Assembly: GCA_023263785.1 (NCBI GenBank)
Contig: JALQUO010000001.1
Span: 124,001 to 188,000 of the forward strand
Reading direction: 5' to 3'
DNA from: Rickettsiales bacterium
GTDB lineage: Bacteria; Pseudomonadota; Alphaproteobacteria; Rickettsiales; Midichloriaceae
Length of the DNA stretch: 64,000 bases
In this document: positions 8,883 to 18,194 of the stretch, piece by piece
Layout: each line of letters starts with the position of its first letter
Numbering within the stretch: the first letter of the stretch is position 1
Program-made: the position numbers and the translations under genes
Notes under the pieces: model-generated
Told to the model about the DNA's origin: nothing
What the model saw: only the letters and a program-made list of their open reading frames with translations
Database searches by the model: none

Positions 8883-9313
8883 GGGCAATGATCCTCAATA
8901 GAGACAAAAAAGTCTTTGTTGCAAGAAGGATGGATTTTTCAGCAGGTCTGCAGATGCCCCAAGGTGGAATAGATGATGGAGAGACGCTAGAAAGAACTCT
9001 GTACAGAGAGATGCAGGAGGAAATTGGAACTAATGCATTCAAAATCATCAGAGACCTTAATTACCCATTGTTCTATGATTTCCCTAGGGATTTAGCTCCT
9101 AAAATACATAATGGTGAGTATCTTGGACAGGCAATACATTGGTTTTTAGTAGAATTTGAAGGCAATGATGATGACATAAACATTGAGACTGAGCACAAGG
9201 AGTTTAATAACTGGGAATGGTCTGAGCAAAAGGATTTAGTTGACAATGTTGTATCATTTAAGAAAACAATGTATCAGACCGTTGTTGATGCCTTTAGAGG
9301 TCTTCTTCTTTAG
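8855..9313 (+). CDS. rppH: RNA pyrophosphohydrolase
   Basis: 152 residues. RppH removes pyrophosphate from 5'-triphosphate RNA, opening the way to decay; in Bartonella and Rickettsia the homologue was called invasion protein A (dinucleoside polyphosphate hydrolase). The Nudix box runs from about residue 37 to 58 (GGIDDGETLERTLYREMQEE plus IG) with all signature Gly, Glu and Arg residues. Typical flanks are YRRGIGAMILN, MPQGGID and the WF...NIETEHKEFNNWEW end. It overlaps yciI by 28 bases, and its 3' end overlaps the convergent PAP2 gene by 20 bases. Confidence 0.95.
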   Translation: MFKGYRRGIGAMILNRDKKVFVARRMDFSAGLQMPQGGIDDGETLERTLYREMQEEIGTNAFKIIRDLNYPLFYDFPRDLAPKIHNGEYLGQAIHWFLVEFEGNDDDINIETEHKEFNNWEWSEQKDLVDNVVSFKKTMYQTVVDAFRGLLL

Positions 9314-9998
9314 CGCTTGGCTTTATCACAAGACTCAAAACAAGAGCTGTGAAATACACAACATATCCTGAGAATATCACATCACTTATAAAGTGTTTTC
9401 CTTGCACTATTCTGACAATCCCAAACAATGTACCTACAAGCATACCAATCAAGATGTATCTTTTTCTTCTTATATCAGATGTAGAATATAGAAAGGCAAT
9501 GCTAAAAATAAGAAAACCTACTGCTGAATGTCCGGATACAAATGATACACATTTTTCATAAATAGGTGCGGTGTTTTGAGTGAAGACTTTGGTAAATTTT
9601 TCAATGCCACCAAAGAATTCCACAAGATTTGGTCTGCAACGCCTCATATACATCTTGATTCCATGGACGAGTCCTACACTTCCAATGAGCCCAACAAGTG
9701 AAATATATAATAACTTTCTTTTTATCCCAGGTTTAAAAATATCTCTTAGTCCATTTCGTTTGAGGTTTTTTAATCCAAGATATGCAACAAATCCAACCCA
9801 TAAAGCAATTCCACCATATTCAACTACATAATCTATAATTCTTATGATTTTATTTTTACTGAAAATAAATTTATTCTTCATAAAAAACAGATTAGAAAAC
9901 CATATATCTATAGATGGGAAAATAATAAATAAGATTGCGAAAAATATAAATGAGGCAATCGAAATCCATGGTATGTTAGAGAAAAATTTATTTTTCAT
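9294..9998 (-). CDS. PAP2 superfamily membrane phosphatase
   Basis: 234 residues, an inner-membrane protein with about six hydrophobic segments. All three acid-phosphatase motifs are present: K-x6-RP (Lys115 to Arg122-Pro123), SGH (155-157) and R-x5-H-x3-D (Arg196, His202, Asp206). Family members dephosphorylate undecaprenyl pyrophosphate, phosphatidylglycerol phosphate or lipid A (LpxE). The spacing and the KMYMRRCRPNLVEFFGG context are reminiscent of LpxE-like enzymes, but the substrate cannot be decided. The start codon is only 3 bases from the divergent nhaA start. Confidence 0.88.
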   Translation of the reverse strand: MKNKFFSNIPWISIASFIFFAILFIIFPSIDIWFSNLFFMKNKFIFSKNKIIRIIDYVVEYGGIALWVGFVAYLGLKNLKRNGLRDIFKPGIKRKLLYISLVGLIGSVGLVHGIKMYMRRCRPNLVEFFGGIEKFTKVFTQNTAPIYEKCVSFVSGHSAVGFLIFSIAFLYSTSDIRRKRYILIGMLVGTLFGIVRIVQGKHFISDVIFSGYVVYFTALVLSLVIKPSAKEEDL

Positions 9999-10001
9999 TT
10001 T

Positions 10002-11144
10002 ATGAATAGGCCATTTTTAGTTTTATTTAGAGATGCTCTTGAGAAAGGATTACTTCTTATCATAGCAACTGTTGCATCTATGATTCTTGCAAACTCAGGG
10101 GCATCAAATATATATTACGCTATTGTTCATGCAGATTTTGAACTCATATATAACAATAAATCCCTCTCATTACCAGCACACTTCATAATAAATGATATTT
10201 TGATGTCAGTCTTTTTTCTTGCAGTTGGAATTGAAATAAAAAAGGAAATGGTTTCTGGACACTTGGCTTCTAGATCACAAAGGTTGTTGCCTGTGTTGTG
10301 TGCTGTATTTGGAGTTATAATGCCATTTATAATCTATTTAAAACTGAATTATAAAACACCTGATAATGTTATTGGATGGGCTATACCAACTGCAACGGAC
10401 ATAGCTTTTACAGTTGCAGTGATGTCAATTTTTACAAAGAAAATACCACAATCAATTAGAGTCTTTGTGACCGCACTAGCAATTATCGATGATCTGATAG
10501 CTGTCGTGGCAATAGCAATATTTTATACGGAAAAGCTCAGCATTTTATGTATTGCAGGGATAGCTGCTTGTATTAGTATTTTATATAGCTTCAACAAAAG
10601 AGATAGTTCTGACCTGAAGCAATATCTTTTACTTGGAATCTTGATGTTAATTCTATTTAGCTTCTCTGGGATACATACAACTATCTCAGGAGTAATACTT
10701 GGGTTCTTCTTACCAATAACATTAGGTGAAAGTGTTGTAAGAGCAATCACTCCAACAATAACATACCTCATAATTCCAATTTTTGCCTTCTTTAATGCGG
10801 GAGTCTCTCTTGATAGTCTTTCTACCAAGAATATATTTAGTCCTGTTGTAGCTGGTGTTTTTTTTGGATTATTCCTAGGAAAGCAAATAGGAATTTTCGG
10901 AAGTTTTTTCTTGCTAGTAAAATCAAAAATCGCTTCAATGCCAGATAAGGCAACATTAAAAGATGCCTACATAGCATCAATTCTGTGTGGGATAGGATTC
11001 ACAATGAGCTTGTTCATTGCAGCTCTTGCATTCGGACAAAACTCCTCTGAGCTAGTTGATGCAAAGGTAGGAATTATCTTTGGATCCCTTGCATCATGTG
11101 TATATGGATGTATTATGCTTTTTTTAAAGAAGACAAGGGTATAG
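10002..11144 (+). CDS. nhaA: Na+/H+ antiporter NhaA
   Basis: 380 residues with the expected roughly 12 membrane segments. NhaA expels sodium in exchange for protons and controls cytoplasmic pH. Family landmarks are FFLAVGIEIKKEMVSGHL, GWAIPTATDIAFTVAVMSI (the ATDIAF stretch of the ion pathway), ALAIIDDLIAVVAIAIFY (the paired Asp residues that bind Na+), IPIFAFFNAGV and CGIGFTMSLFIAALAF. The ATG lies 3 bases from the divergent PAP2 start, so its promoter must lie inside that gene. Confidence 0.97.
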   Translation: MNRPFLVLFRDALEKGLLLIIATVASMILANSGASNIYYAIVHADFELIYNNKSLSLPAHFIINDILMSVFFLAVGIEIKKEMVSGHLASRSQRLLPVLCAVFGVIMPFIIYLKLNYKTPDNVIGWAIPTATDIAFTVAVMSIFTKKIPQSIRVFVTALAIIDDLIAVVAIAIFYTEKLSILCIAGIAACISILYSFNKRDSSDLKQYLLLGILMLILFSFSGIHTTISGVILGFFLPITLGESVVRAITPTITYLIIPIFAFFNAGVSLDSLSTKNIFSPVVAGVFFGLFLGKQIGIFGSFFLLVKSKIASMPDKATLKDAYIASILCGIGFTMSLFIAALAFGQNSSELVDAKVGIIFGSLASCVYGCIMLFLKKTRV

Positions 11145-11202
11145 TGAGATTAGAAAATTTGTAGTATTATTAGTGAATATTATTTATTTTTTAAAAATTT
11201 GT

Positions 11203-12465
11203 ATGCCAATTCAACTACTAATGCCAGCCCTATCTCCTACAATGACAGAGGGGACAATTGGGAGATGGATAAAAAAAGAAGGTGATCAAGTAGAGCCAGG
11301 TGATGTTATAGCTGAAATCGAGACTGATAAAGCTACGATGGAGTTTGAAGCAGTCGACGGAGGTATCCTTGCTAAGATCATCGTTCCTGAGAACACACAT
11401 GGTGTCAAAGTAAACTCTGTCATAGCTCTGATAGCTGAAGAAGGAGAAGATATACAAAGCTGTATCGACTCATATAAATCTTTTGCTGTTGAGTCAGGTG
11501 CAGTCAAAGAAGAGCCTCAAGTTCAATCACAAACTCCTGCTCAAGCGGCAGAACATAGAGAAGTAGAAAGCAATAGAGTTTTTGCCTCTCCTCTTGCTAA
11601 AAATATTGCCTCACAAGAAGCAATTGACCTCTGCACAGTAGTTGGTAGTGGACCTTATGGGAGAATAGTAAAAGACGATGTACTTGCTGCCAAGAAGGCA
11701 CCAGTACAAAAACCTTCTAAATCTGAGACAGCTGTTGTAAGTCAAGCTGCTACAGTGAATCAAACTGATATAACTGGTTCTAATACTGTTGAGCTAAGTA
11801 TCATGAGAAAAGTTATAGCTCAGAGATTAGTTGAATCTAAGACAACTATCCCACACTTCTATCTGATGGTTGATTGCAATGTAACAAAGCTTGTACAGCT
11901 CCGTGAGCAAATCAATCAGAATTTCTCTCAGATGTCTAGCGATAAGAAAATTTCAGTCAACGACATGATTGTTAGAGCTACTGGGCTTGCTTTAGGTGAC
12001 ATGCCAGCAGTTAATGCATCATGGGGAGGAGAAAAGATAATTCAATATAATTCAGTTGATATATCTGTCGCTGTTGCTCTTGATGATGGACTTATAACTC
12101 CTATAGTAAGAAATGCAAATCAGAAGTCTTTAGGTACAATCTCAGATGAAGTAAAAGGACTTGTAAAAAGAGCAAAGGAAGGAAAGCTAAGACCAGAGGA
12201 GTTCCAAGGTGGAAGTCTTAGTATATCAAACCTCGGAATGTACTCAATAGACTCATTCTTAGCAATTATAAACCCTCCACAATCATGTATACTGTCAGTT
12301 GGTGGAATCAGTAAAAAACCTATTGTGATAGGAGATGAGATAGCAATTGCAAGCATCATGTCAATAGGAATATCTTGCGACCACAGAGTTGTTGATGGAG
12401 CACTTGCAGCTCAGTTCATCAACAAGATTAAGTCTTATCTAGAAAACCCTCTATCTTTAATCTGA
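11203..12465 (+). CDS. pdhC: Pyruvate dehydrogenase E2, dihydrolipoyl acetyltransferase
   Basis: 420 residues from the ATG at 11203 (MPIQLLMPALSPTMTEGTI, the normal lipoyl-domain start); an upstream GTG in the same frame would add 10 unlikely residues. One lipoyl domain carries the modified Lys43 in ETDKATMEFEA. A Gln/Ala/Pro-rich linker follows, then a peripheral subunit-binding domain (ASPLAKNIASQEAIDL...GPYGRIVKDDVL). The catalytic domain ends in CDHRVVDGALAAQF with the active-site His near 393 and Asp near 397. The E1 and E3 genes are not adjacent. LipA at 1-266 would modify Lys43. Confidence 0.97.
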   Translation: MPIQLLMPALSPTMTEGTIGRWIKKEGDQVEPGDVIAEIETDKATMEFEAVDGGILAKIIVPENTHGVKVNSVIALIAEEGEDIQSCIDSYKSFAVESGAVKEEPQVQSQTPAQAAEHREVESNRVFASPLAKNIASQEAIDLCTVVGSGPYGRIVKDDVLAAKKAPVQKPSKSETAVVSQAATVNQTDITGSNTVELSIMRKVIAQRLVESKTTIPHFYLMVDCNVTKLVQLREQINQNFSQMSSDKKISVNDMIVRATGLALGDMPAVNASWGGEKIIQYNSVDISVAVALDDGLITPIVRNANQKSLGTISDEVKGLVKRAKEGKLRPEEFQGGSLSISNLGMYSIDSFLAIINPPQSCILSVGGISKKPIVIGDEIAIASIMSIGISCDHRVVDGALAAQFINKIKSYLENPLSLI

Positions 12466-12480
12466 GGGTAATCTATTTCA

Positions 12481-14985
12481 TCAAACACTTCCTGCGATCT
12501 GTTTGATGAGGCTCTTAACGTTTTCTTGCTTCTGCTCATTTGATGTAAAGTCCCCTGAATTAAGATCGTTAGCAATTTGATAGAAGAGCTTATTTCTCTC
12601 TGAGTTCTTTTCACCTTTTTTCAACCTTGGTTTAAAATCAAGGAATAAGTTGTTAAAGAGCCTCATCTGCTTGCCATTGAAATAAGAAATATTTTGTTTC
12701 AATATCTTTTTTGTATCATCATCAGACAAGCTAAAGTTCTTATCATATCTAATTGAATACAGATACGGTTCAGAATTATCATTGAAGTTATCCCATTCAT
12801 TTAATGCAAAGAAAGCTTTAGATCTTAATTCATCAGCTTTACGACTACCGTCGCCATAAAGTAATGCAACTCCATCAAAATACTGCCCACCATCAATTAT
12901 AGCATTTGCATAAAGGTATTTTCTTTCTGCAAGAATTGGATTTGTCATATTGAATGGAAATTCAGTTTCATCATCAACTAACTTCTCAGCAGCAGACCAG
13001 TTTTTCATAGAGCAATATATGTTTATTAACTCATTAACGACCTTTTCCCTAACTATTCCGAAGAGTCTGTTTTTTACCTGATACTCCATCACTTTCACTG
13101 CCTGATCTAATAGGTCTAGGTCTACCATGTACGAAGCTGTCTGCAATATGATCTCATCACCTTCATCACCTAAAGGGATAAGATCTTTGAATTCATAAAA
13201 GAATGAAAGTTTTGCGAGCTTTGAATCATTACTTGTTTTGAAATAATTTATAAAGCTTTTACTGGCTTTTGTGACAGCAAGGAACCCACTGTATGATTGC
13301 GGATAGGCATTTGATATTATTTTCCAAACCCTTATTGCATTTGGTATATCCTGCATTTCATAGTATGTCTCTGCTAGTTTCTCCAAAACGTCGACTTCAA
13401 ATGCATCACCACGCCATGTTGTAGAAATGCTCTGAAGGGAATTTATGTATTTTATTTGATTGATCTGAGATGTCTTACGCATCAAGTTAGCAAGTTCAAA
13501 ATTACAGCGCGAGTAAACATACCTGTCTGCAGGATCATCTGCACAAGCTCTAAATTTTGCAGTTGCGCTTTTTACATCCTCCTCTTCTAAGAAAAGCTTT
13601 CCTGTATAATAATTAAGCAATCGTTGATCCTTTCCTTCTAATTTTTTTGTTGACATTACACTGATTGCACCACTCATCACATCATATCTCTTGAGATGAG
13701 AAGAATATTCTATCAGTTTGAATGCCACATGATTAAAGATGTCACTGTTATATCTTGAGATAAAACCTTTCTTGTTGTTAACAATTCTCTTGATGAGTCG
13801 TTTTGTTAAATAATCCAAGTACTCAACATCTTTTGTCTCCTTATTTTGTAGTCTATATGCAACTTCAGACAACCCAACCCAAAATCTTATTTCTGATCTT
13901 TGCTTTAAATCAACATTATTTAAATTGATTGAATTCAACATGTCATATGATTCATTTATGTCACCGCACAGAAAATAAATTACACCTATAATCAATCTTG
14001 CTTGGTAATCCCTCTCTATGACATCACTATATTTTTTAACCAATTCAAGCGTACCTTTAGCTTCAACATACCACTGATTAGCAAGGAAAAATATTGCAAG
14101 ATTCATATAATTATCGCCTTTGAGGGTATAGTCGTATGAGTTTGTGATTACTGAATAGATATCATTTAGTCTTCTGTTAAAATCTCCCTTAGAAACTTTA
14201 TATGATCTTAGATCTAAAATTGTATCGTTGTCATCCTTAAAAAGTCTTTCAAATGACATCTGCGCTTTGTTATACTCTGCAAAATTCGATATGTTCAAAT
14301 ATGATTTACTAGAGATTTGCAGCCATTTGTTGTGGAGATTTAGGACTACAGAATCGTTTAATGTTTCAATAACAACTCCTGTTAGGGATGCTAAAACATT
14401 GAAGTCAACAAAATTATGATTATTATTTCTTACACACTCATTTTCAGGTATCACAAATAATTTCTCACCTAAAAATGGATCAGTAAATGTTATTATATTA
14501 CGTGTTTTTGTGAAGAGTTGTACGTCAACTTTATTACCAGATGTTTCAATACTCTTTAAAATTTCTCTCGGAGAAGCGATCTCTGAAGACAAAATTGAGT
14601 TATCATACGGTGCAATTCTTACAACTAAATCATCATCTGTTTTATATGTTGTAAACTCAAAGTCAGAATGGTTAACAACTTCAATATATGCAATCGTAGA
14701 ATTTTTATCAGCCTCTAATTGCCTAAACCCCTTTAAGATCGATGTTTCTCTTTCAGAATCATCATTTATATTAAGTTTAAAAAATTTATCAAATACAAAC
14801 CATAGTCTATTCCCTCTTAAGAAAATTGCTACATTTTGTTTTGCACCTGATACAATTTTAATTTCATTTGTACCATTTATTTCATCGACCTTAAGTCTTA
14901 TTTGATCATCTAAACCAAAAACATTGTTAGTTTGGAGTAATGTCAGGCCACAAACCAATAAAAGAGAGATGATAAATTTGTTCAT
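12481..14985 (-). CDS. Large secreted protein with helical repeats, function unknown
   Basis: 834 residues with a cleavable signal peptide (MNKFIISLLLVCGLTLLQTN, probable cut near VFG-LD), so periplasmic or outer-surface. The first 230 residues are beta-rich (IKIVSGAKQNVAIFLRGNRLWFVFDK, LVVRIAPYDN, VVLNLHNKWL), reminiscent of an AMIN-like sandwich. From about 270 to the end it is almost all helical, with TPR-like pieces (NLAIFFLANQWYVEAKGTLEL, LIIGVIYFLCGDINESYDML, ETYYEMQDIPNAIRVWKIIS, ALNEWDNFND). I cannot assign it to a named family. It ends 15 bases from the convergent pdhC stop. The next genes on this strand (ahpD-like, lptF-like) start 64 bases upstream. Confidence 0.85.
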   Translation of the reverse strand: MNKFIISLLLVCGLTLLQTNNVFGLDDQIRLKVDEINGTNEIKIVSGAKQNVAIFLRGNRLWFVFDKFFKLNINDDSERETSILKGFRQLEADKNSTIAYIEVVNHSDFEFTTYKTDDDLVVRIAPYDNSILSSEIASPREILKSIETSGNKVDVQLFTKTRNIITFTDPFLGEKLFVIPENECVRNNNHNFVDFNVLASLTGVVIETLNDSVVLNLHNKWLQISSKSYLNISNFAEYNKAQMSFERLFKDDNDTILDLRSYKVSKGDFNRRLNDIYSVITNSYDYTLKGDNYMNLAIFFLANQWYVEAKGTLELVKKYSDVIERDYQARLIIGVIYFLCGDINESYDMLNSINLNNVDLKQRSEIRFWVGLSEVAYRLQNKETKDVEYLDYLTKRLIKRIVNNKKGFISRYNSDIFNHVAFKLIEYSSHLKRYDVMSGAISVMSTKKLEGKDQRLLNYYTGKLFLEEEDVKSATAKFRACADDPADRYVYSRCNFELANLMRKTSQINQIKYINSLQSISTTWRGDAFEVDVLEKLAETYYEMQDIPNAIRVWKIISNAYPQSYSGFLAVTKASKSFINYFKTSNDSKLAKLSFFYEFKDLIPLGDEGDEIILQTASYMVDLDLLDQAVKVMEYQVKNRLFGIVREKVVNELINIYCSMKNWSAAEKLVDDETEFPFNMTNPILAERKYLYANAIIDGGQYFDGVALLYGDGSRKADELRSKAFFALNEWDNFNDNSEPYLYSIRYDKNFSLSDDDTKKILKQNISYFNGKQMRLFNNLFLDFKPRLKKGEKNSERNKLFYQIANDLNSGDFTSNEQKQENVKSLIKQIAGSV

Positions 14986-15048
14986 ATGTTTCTAGTTTAT
15001 TTCTGTCCACTTAACGATACCAGAAAAAGACTTTTTATCAAGAATAAA

Positions 15049-15630
15049 CTAGTCATCAACACTTGCTTCTCTCACAACAAAATCATAGCTTCTTAACCTC
15101 TCTATATCCATTGCAACAGCTGCAGCAGATATGATTGATACGACCTTTGCGATCTCAACAAAAGTTCCTTTAGTAGTACCTTTATTTGTTAGTTTTTTCT
15201 CATGAACCTTTATACAATACTTGCACTTATTCAAAATTGAAGCTGCAAGGCAACACATCTCAAAAGTTTTCATATCAACTCCGATATCATGCAGAGATGT
15301 CATTGATAAACCAGAATCAATTCCATCGATCTCATGATCTTCTGACATATCTTTGAAATTATAAAAAATATTGTTCATAGACATCATTACTGCTGCAACC
15401 TTACATGCGTTGGCGTTTGAATCCTCAAGAACAAGCTTAGCATCAGCCCTAATGTTATTTAAGACATTCTCATGTCTCAGAGCGTAACCAACGGTAAGAG
15501 CAACTGAATAAAGTTCTTCCTCTGTTAAGTAATCATTCTTATCTTTTAAGAAAATTTCCTCTAAATTCTTCTTGATATCAACAGCATAAACTGGGAGTTT
15601 TTTCACTAATGATATTATACCGTTGGCCAT
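15049..15630 (-). CDS. AhpD-like alkylhydroperoxidase (carboxymuconolactone decarboxylase family)
   Basis: 193 residues, helical, of the AhpD/CMD family. The catalytic thiol pair is CKYC (Cys136, Cys139) followed by His143 in CIKVHEKKL, matching the C-x-x-C-x3-H pattern of AhpD peroxidases, which use lipoamide or similar thiols to reduce hydroperoxides. Its start overlaps the end of the lptF-like gene by 16 bases, so translation is probably coupled. An ahpC partner is not in the window. Peroxide reduction is inferred from the family motif. Confidence 0.85.
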   Translation of the reverse strand: MANGIISLVKKLPVYAVDIKKNLEEIFLKDKNDYLTEEELYSVALTVGYALRHENVLNNIRADAKLVLEDSNANACKVAAVMMSMNNIFYNFKDMSEDHEIDGIDSGLSMTSLHDIGVDMKTFEMCCLAASILNKCKYCIKVHEKKLTNKGTTKGTFVEIAKVVSIISAAAVAMDIERLRSYDFVVREASVDD

Positions 15631-16736
15631 TTTTTTATTATTTTTGTTTTTTCAGATTTTACCATCCAAAGCATCATTTGCAATAGCAAAGTTGGTACAA
15701 GATAATTCATCAAAATTCCAAACTCAAAAAACCTCATGCTGATGTTTCTTATAAGGAAATTTACTATAGCAAAACACAAGCATGTAAAAACAATCATAGC
15801 AATGCCTTTTGATGTCTTTCCACGTGAATATTCTCTATAATAAAAGTACCAGTCCAATTTCAAGCAAATAAGTGTAAAGAGTAATATATAGAGTGGCCAA
15901 ATAATTCTCTGATGAAGTGCAATTTTTATTCTCTTGAAATTATTATCTGAAGAAGTACCTTTAAACTCATACATCTCAAGGATTGTCATCTCATTTACAT
16001 CTTTTATTCTATCAATTTTTATATTTGTATCTAATCCAACTGAGAGATTATATGATTTGAAATTAATGAAGGTATTCCTGCCATTTTCAACTTGATTGTA
16101 TGAACCATTTTTTAGAGATAGAGATAATTCTGATCCATTTGAATTAATTTTACCCTCCTTTGCAGAAAAAACTCTCGTGATGCTTTTATCCCTTGTATCA
16201 GATATAAAAACCCCTTCAAACATATCAGATCCTTGCTTTCCATTAACATATATTGCAATACCAGGAATCTCAGTTCTTATTGTTCCAGTTTCTACAAAGT
16301 CAGTTAAATGCTTCTGCTTTAATGAGAACTGCATAGTTCTGAAGCTTTTGTATGCAGTTGGAACTACTATTATGGAGACTAGGTAGTGAAAAATTACAAC
16401 AAAAATCCCTATACAAAAAAATACTCTATGGATTGACTTTAAATCCAGTCCAAAGCTTCCTAATGAAATTATGTGCCCCTCAACTCTATACCTATACAAG
16501 AGAAACAGCATAGAAATTAAGAAGGCAAATGGAGTAATTATAAAAACCAGATATGGAGTGGAATATATGCAGAGCATCAAAATATCGAAGTACAGCTCGA
16601 TCGATTTAATTCCAAATGAAATAAACACTCCTAATTGAATTATAATCGATATTAGAAGAAGCACGGCAAAAGAAAAAAGAAAGTATCTAGCAGCTGTCAG
16701 GAATATGTTTTTGAAGTAAATTGAAAAACTGAACAT
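15615..16736 (-). CDS. LptF/LptG-type permease (YjgP/YjgQ family)
   Basis: 373 residues with the family layout: three N-terminal membrane segments (about 14-36, 50-78, 95-130), a periplasmic beta-jellyroll region (about 140-245, with GTIRTEIPGIAIYVNGKQGS and FSAKEGKINSNGSELSLSL) and three C-terminal membrane segments. LptF and LptG pull lipopolysaccharide from the inner membrane with the ATPase LptB. Which of the two this is cannot be settled here, although the opening and gene length fit LptF. Its first base overlaps the ccoG stop and its end overlaps the AhpD-like gene. Confidence 0.85.
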   Translation of the reverse strand: MFSFSIYFKNIFLTAARYFLFSFAVLLLISIIIQLGVFISFGIKSIELYFDILMLCIYSTPYLVFIITPFAFLISMLFLLYRYRVEGHIISLGSFGLDLKSIHRVFFCIGIFVVIFHYLVSIIVVPTAYKSFRTMQFSLKQKHLTDFVETGTIRTEIPGIAIYVNGKQGSDMFEGVFISDTRDKSITRVFSAKEGKINSNGSELSLSLKNGSYNQVENGRNTFINFKSYNLSVGLDTNIKIDRIKDVNEMTILEMYEFKGTSSDNNFKRIKIALHQRIIWPLYILLFTLICLKLDWYFYYREYSRGKTSKGIAMIVFTCLCFAIVNFLIRNISMRFFEFGILMNYLVPTLLLQMMLWMVKSEKTKIIKKWPTV

Positions 16737-18133
16737 TACTTGCTGACATAAAAGATGCTTTCTGTTGTGTAATGAAATTTATTCCCATCACTGACAACAA
16801 AATCGATATCAAAGTATTTCTCTTGAAGTGATTTATTTCCTTGAGAGTAAGGTAATAAAACAAAAACCTGCGATTCAAAAACCTCTCCTGGCTTGAGTGA
16901 TATACAAGCTTTTTTTACATAATTATTATTCAATGATTGTACATTCATCAAGCCATTTCCGATGCCTTCTACTGATAAACACAAGTTGTTCTGCGGGCGT
17001 GGCATTTTATTTAAAACATATATACTATAAGTATTCCTAATGCTTCTATCTGGTGTAATTGTAAAGAGAGGAGAATGCTCCTTATCAACTTTGAAAATCA
17101 CAGGAGTCTTAAAGATAAGGGTTGAAAAAAGTACGCACGAGGCAACTAAAAACACAGAACAATAAAATAAAACTTTGGGTCTTAAGACTAAGCCTTTGCT
17201 GTTTGTTTTGGATATCTTCCAATTGGTCTCTAGCAACTTTGCTGCATTGGCACTCGTATACTCTATCAAGCCTTTAGGTCTATCTAGCTTTGTCATTACT
17301 TCATCGCAAGCATCAACACACAAACCACATCCTATGCAAGGCATCTGCAATCCATTTCTTATATCTATTCCCATAGGACAAGCAATCACGCATCTGTTAC
17401 AATCTATACAATCTCCATGATTTTCTCCCTTGCCGCGAGGCTCACCACGCCACTCATGATATGTCACAAGAATTGTATCTGAATCAACTAATCCAGACTG
17501 GAATCTCCCGTAAGGACACATATGCATGCAGACTTTTTCCCTTAAGAATCCTCCAAACATATATGTTGTACCTGTGAGTGCAAGCAACCAAATTGCCCCG
17601 TTTGATGTAACTGAAAAATGCATTAAATCTTTTGTTAAGATTTTTACATCATAGAAGTATCCGACCCATCCGAAGCCAAATAAGAAGCTTAAAATCAGCC
17701 AAACAAAGTGGGTGAGAGATTTTTTCATAAATTTCTCAGAATTCATTGGATCTGAATCTAGCTTTATCCTTGCATTTCTATCTCCTTGGAAAAGCCTCTC
17801 CACCATCATGAAAACATCTACCATTGTTGTATGAGGACATGTATATCCACACCATAGCCTCCCAAAGAGTGTGGTACAAATGAACAAACCAACAGCACCT
17901 AAAATCATTAAGAAAGTTAGGTAATAGAGCTCATCTGGCCAGATGATAATTCCAAAGATATATGCTTTTCTTTGTGGTAAATCTATCAATAGAGCTTGAT
18001 CAGGTAATCCATATCCTCTGTTGTAGGGAATCCATGCTCCAACCATATAGATAAACAACAGAACTGATGCGATTACGTCCTTGATTTTTCTGTACTTTCC
18101 TTCAAATCTCTGTGGGTATATGGCTGCGCTCAT
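16736..18133 (-). CDS. ccoG: Cytochrome c oxidase accessory protein CcoG (FixG/RdxA)
   Basis: 465 residues. CcoG is a membrane polyferredoxin that helps assemble cbb3-type oxidase, acting in copper delivery. It has membrane helices (VIASVLLFIYMVGAWIP; LTFLMILGAVGLFICTTLFG), the GRLWCGYTCPHTT signature, a second Cys pair CMHMCPYGRFQS, and two 4Fe-4S sets (CIDCNRCVIACPMGIDI and CIGCGLCVDACDEV). The C-terminal 130 residues form the periplasmic Ig-like domain. No ccoNOP genes are in the window, but this gene implies such an oxidase somewhere in the genome. It overlaps the next gene by one base. Confidence 0.96.
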   Translation of the reverse strand: MSAAIYPQRFEGKYRKIKDVIASVLLFIYMVGAWIPYNRGYGLPDQALLIDLPQRKAYIFGIIIWPDELYYLTFLMILGAVGLFICTTLFGRLWCGYTCPHTTMVDVFMMVERLFQGDRNARIKLDSDPMNSEKFMKKSLTHFVWLILSFLFGFGWVGYFYDVKILTKDLMHFSVTSNGAIWLLALTGTTYMFGGFLREKVCMHMCPYGRFQSGLVDSDTILVTYHEWRGEPRGKGENHGDCIDCNRCVIACPMGIDIRNGLQMPCIGCGLCVDACDEVMTKLDRPKGLIEYTSANAAKLLETNWKISKTNSKGLVLRPKVLFYCSVFLVASCVLFSTLIFKTPVIFKVDKEHSPLFTITPDRSIRNTYSIYVLNKMPRPQNNLCLSVEGIGNGLMNVQSLNNNYVKKACISLKPGEVFESQVFVLLPYSQGNKSLQEKYFDIDFVVSDGNKFHYTTESIFYVSK

Positions 18134-18194
18134 TCAGGCGATTGATTATGATCTTTTATTTCTACTTTAACATAAAAATCTCAGACCATAAAAT

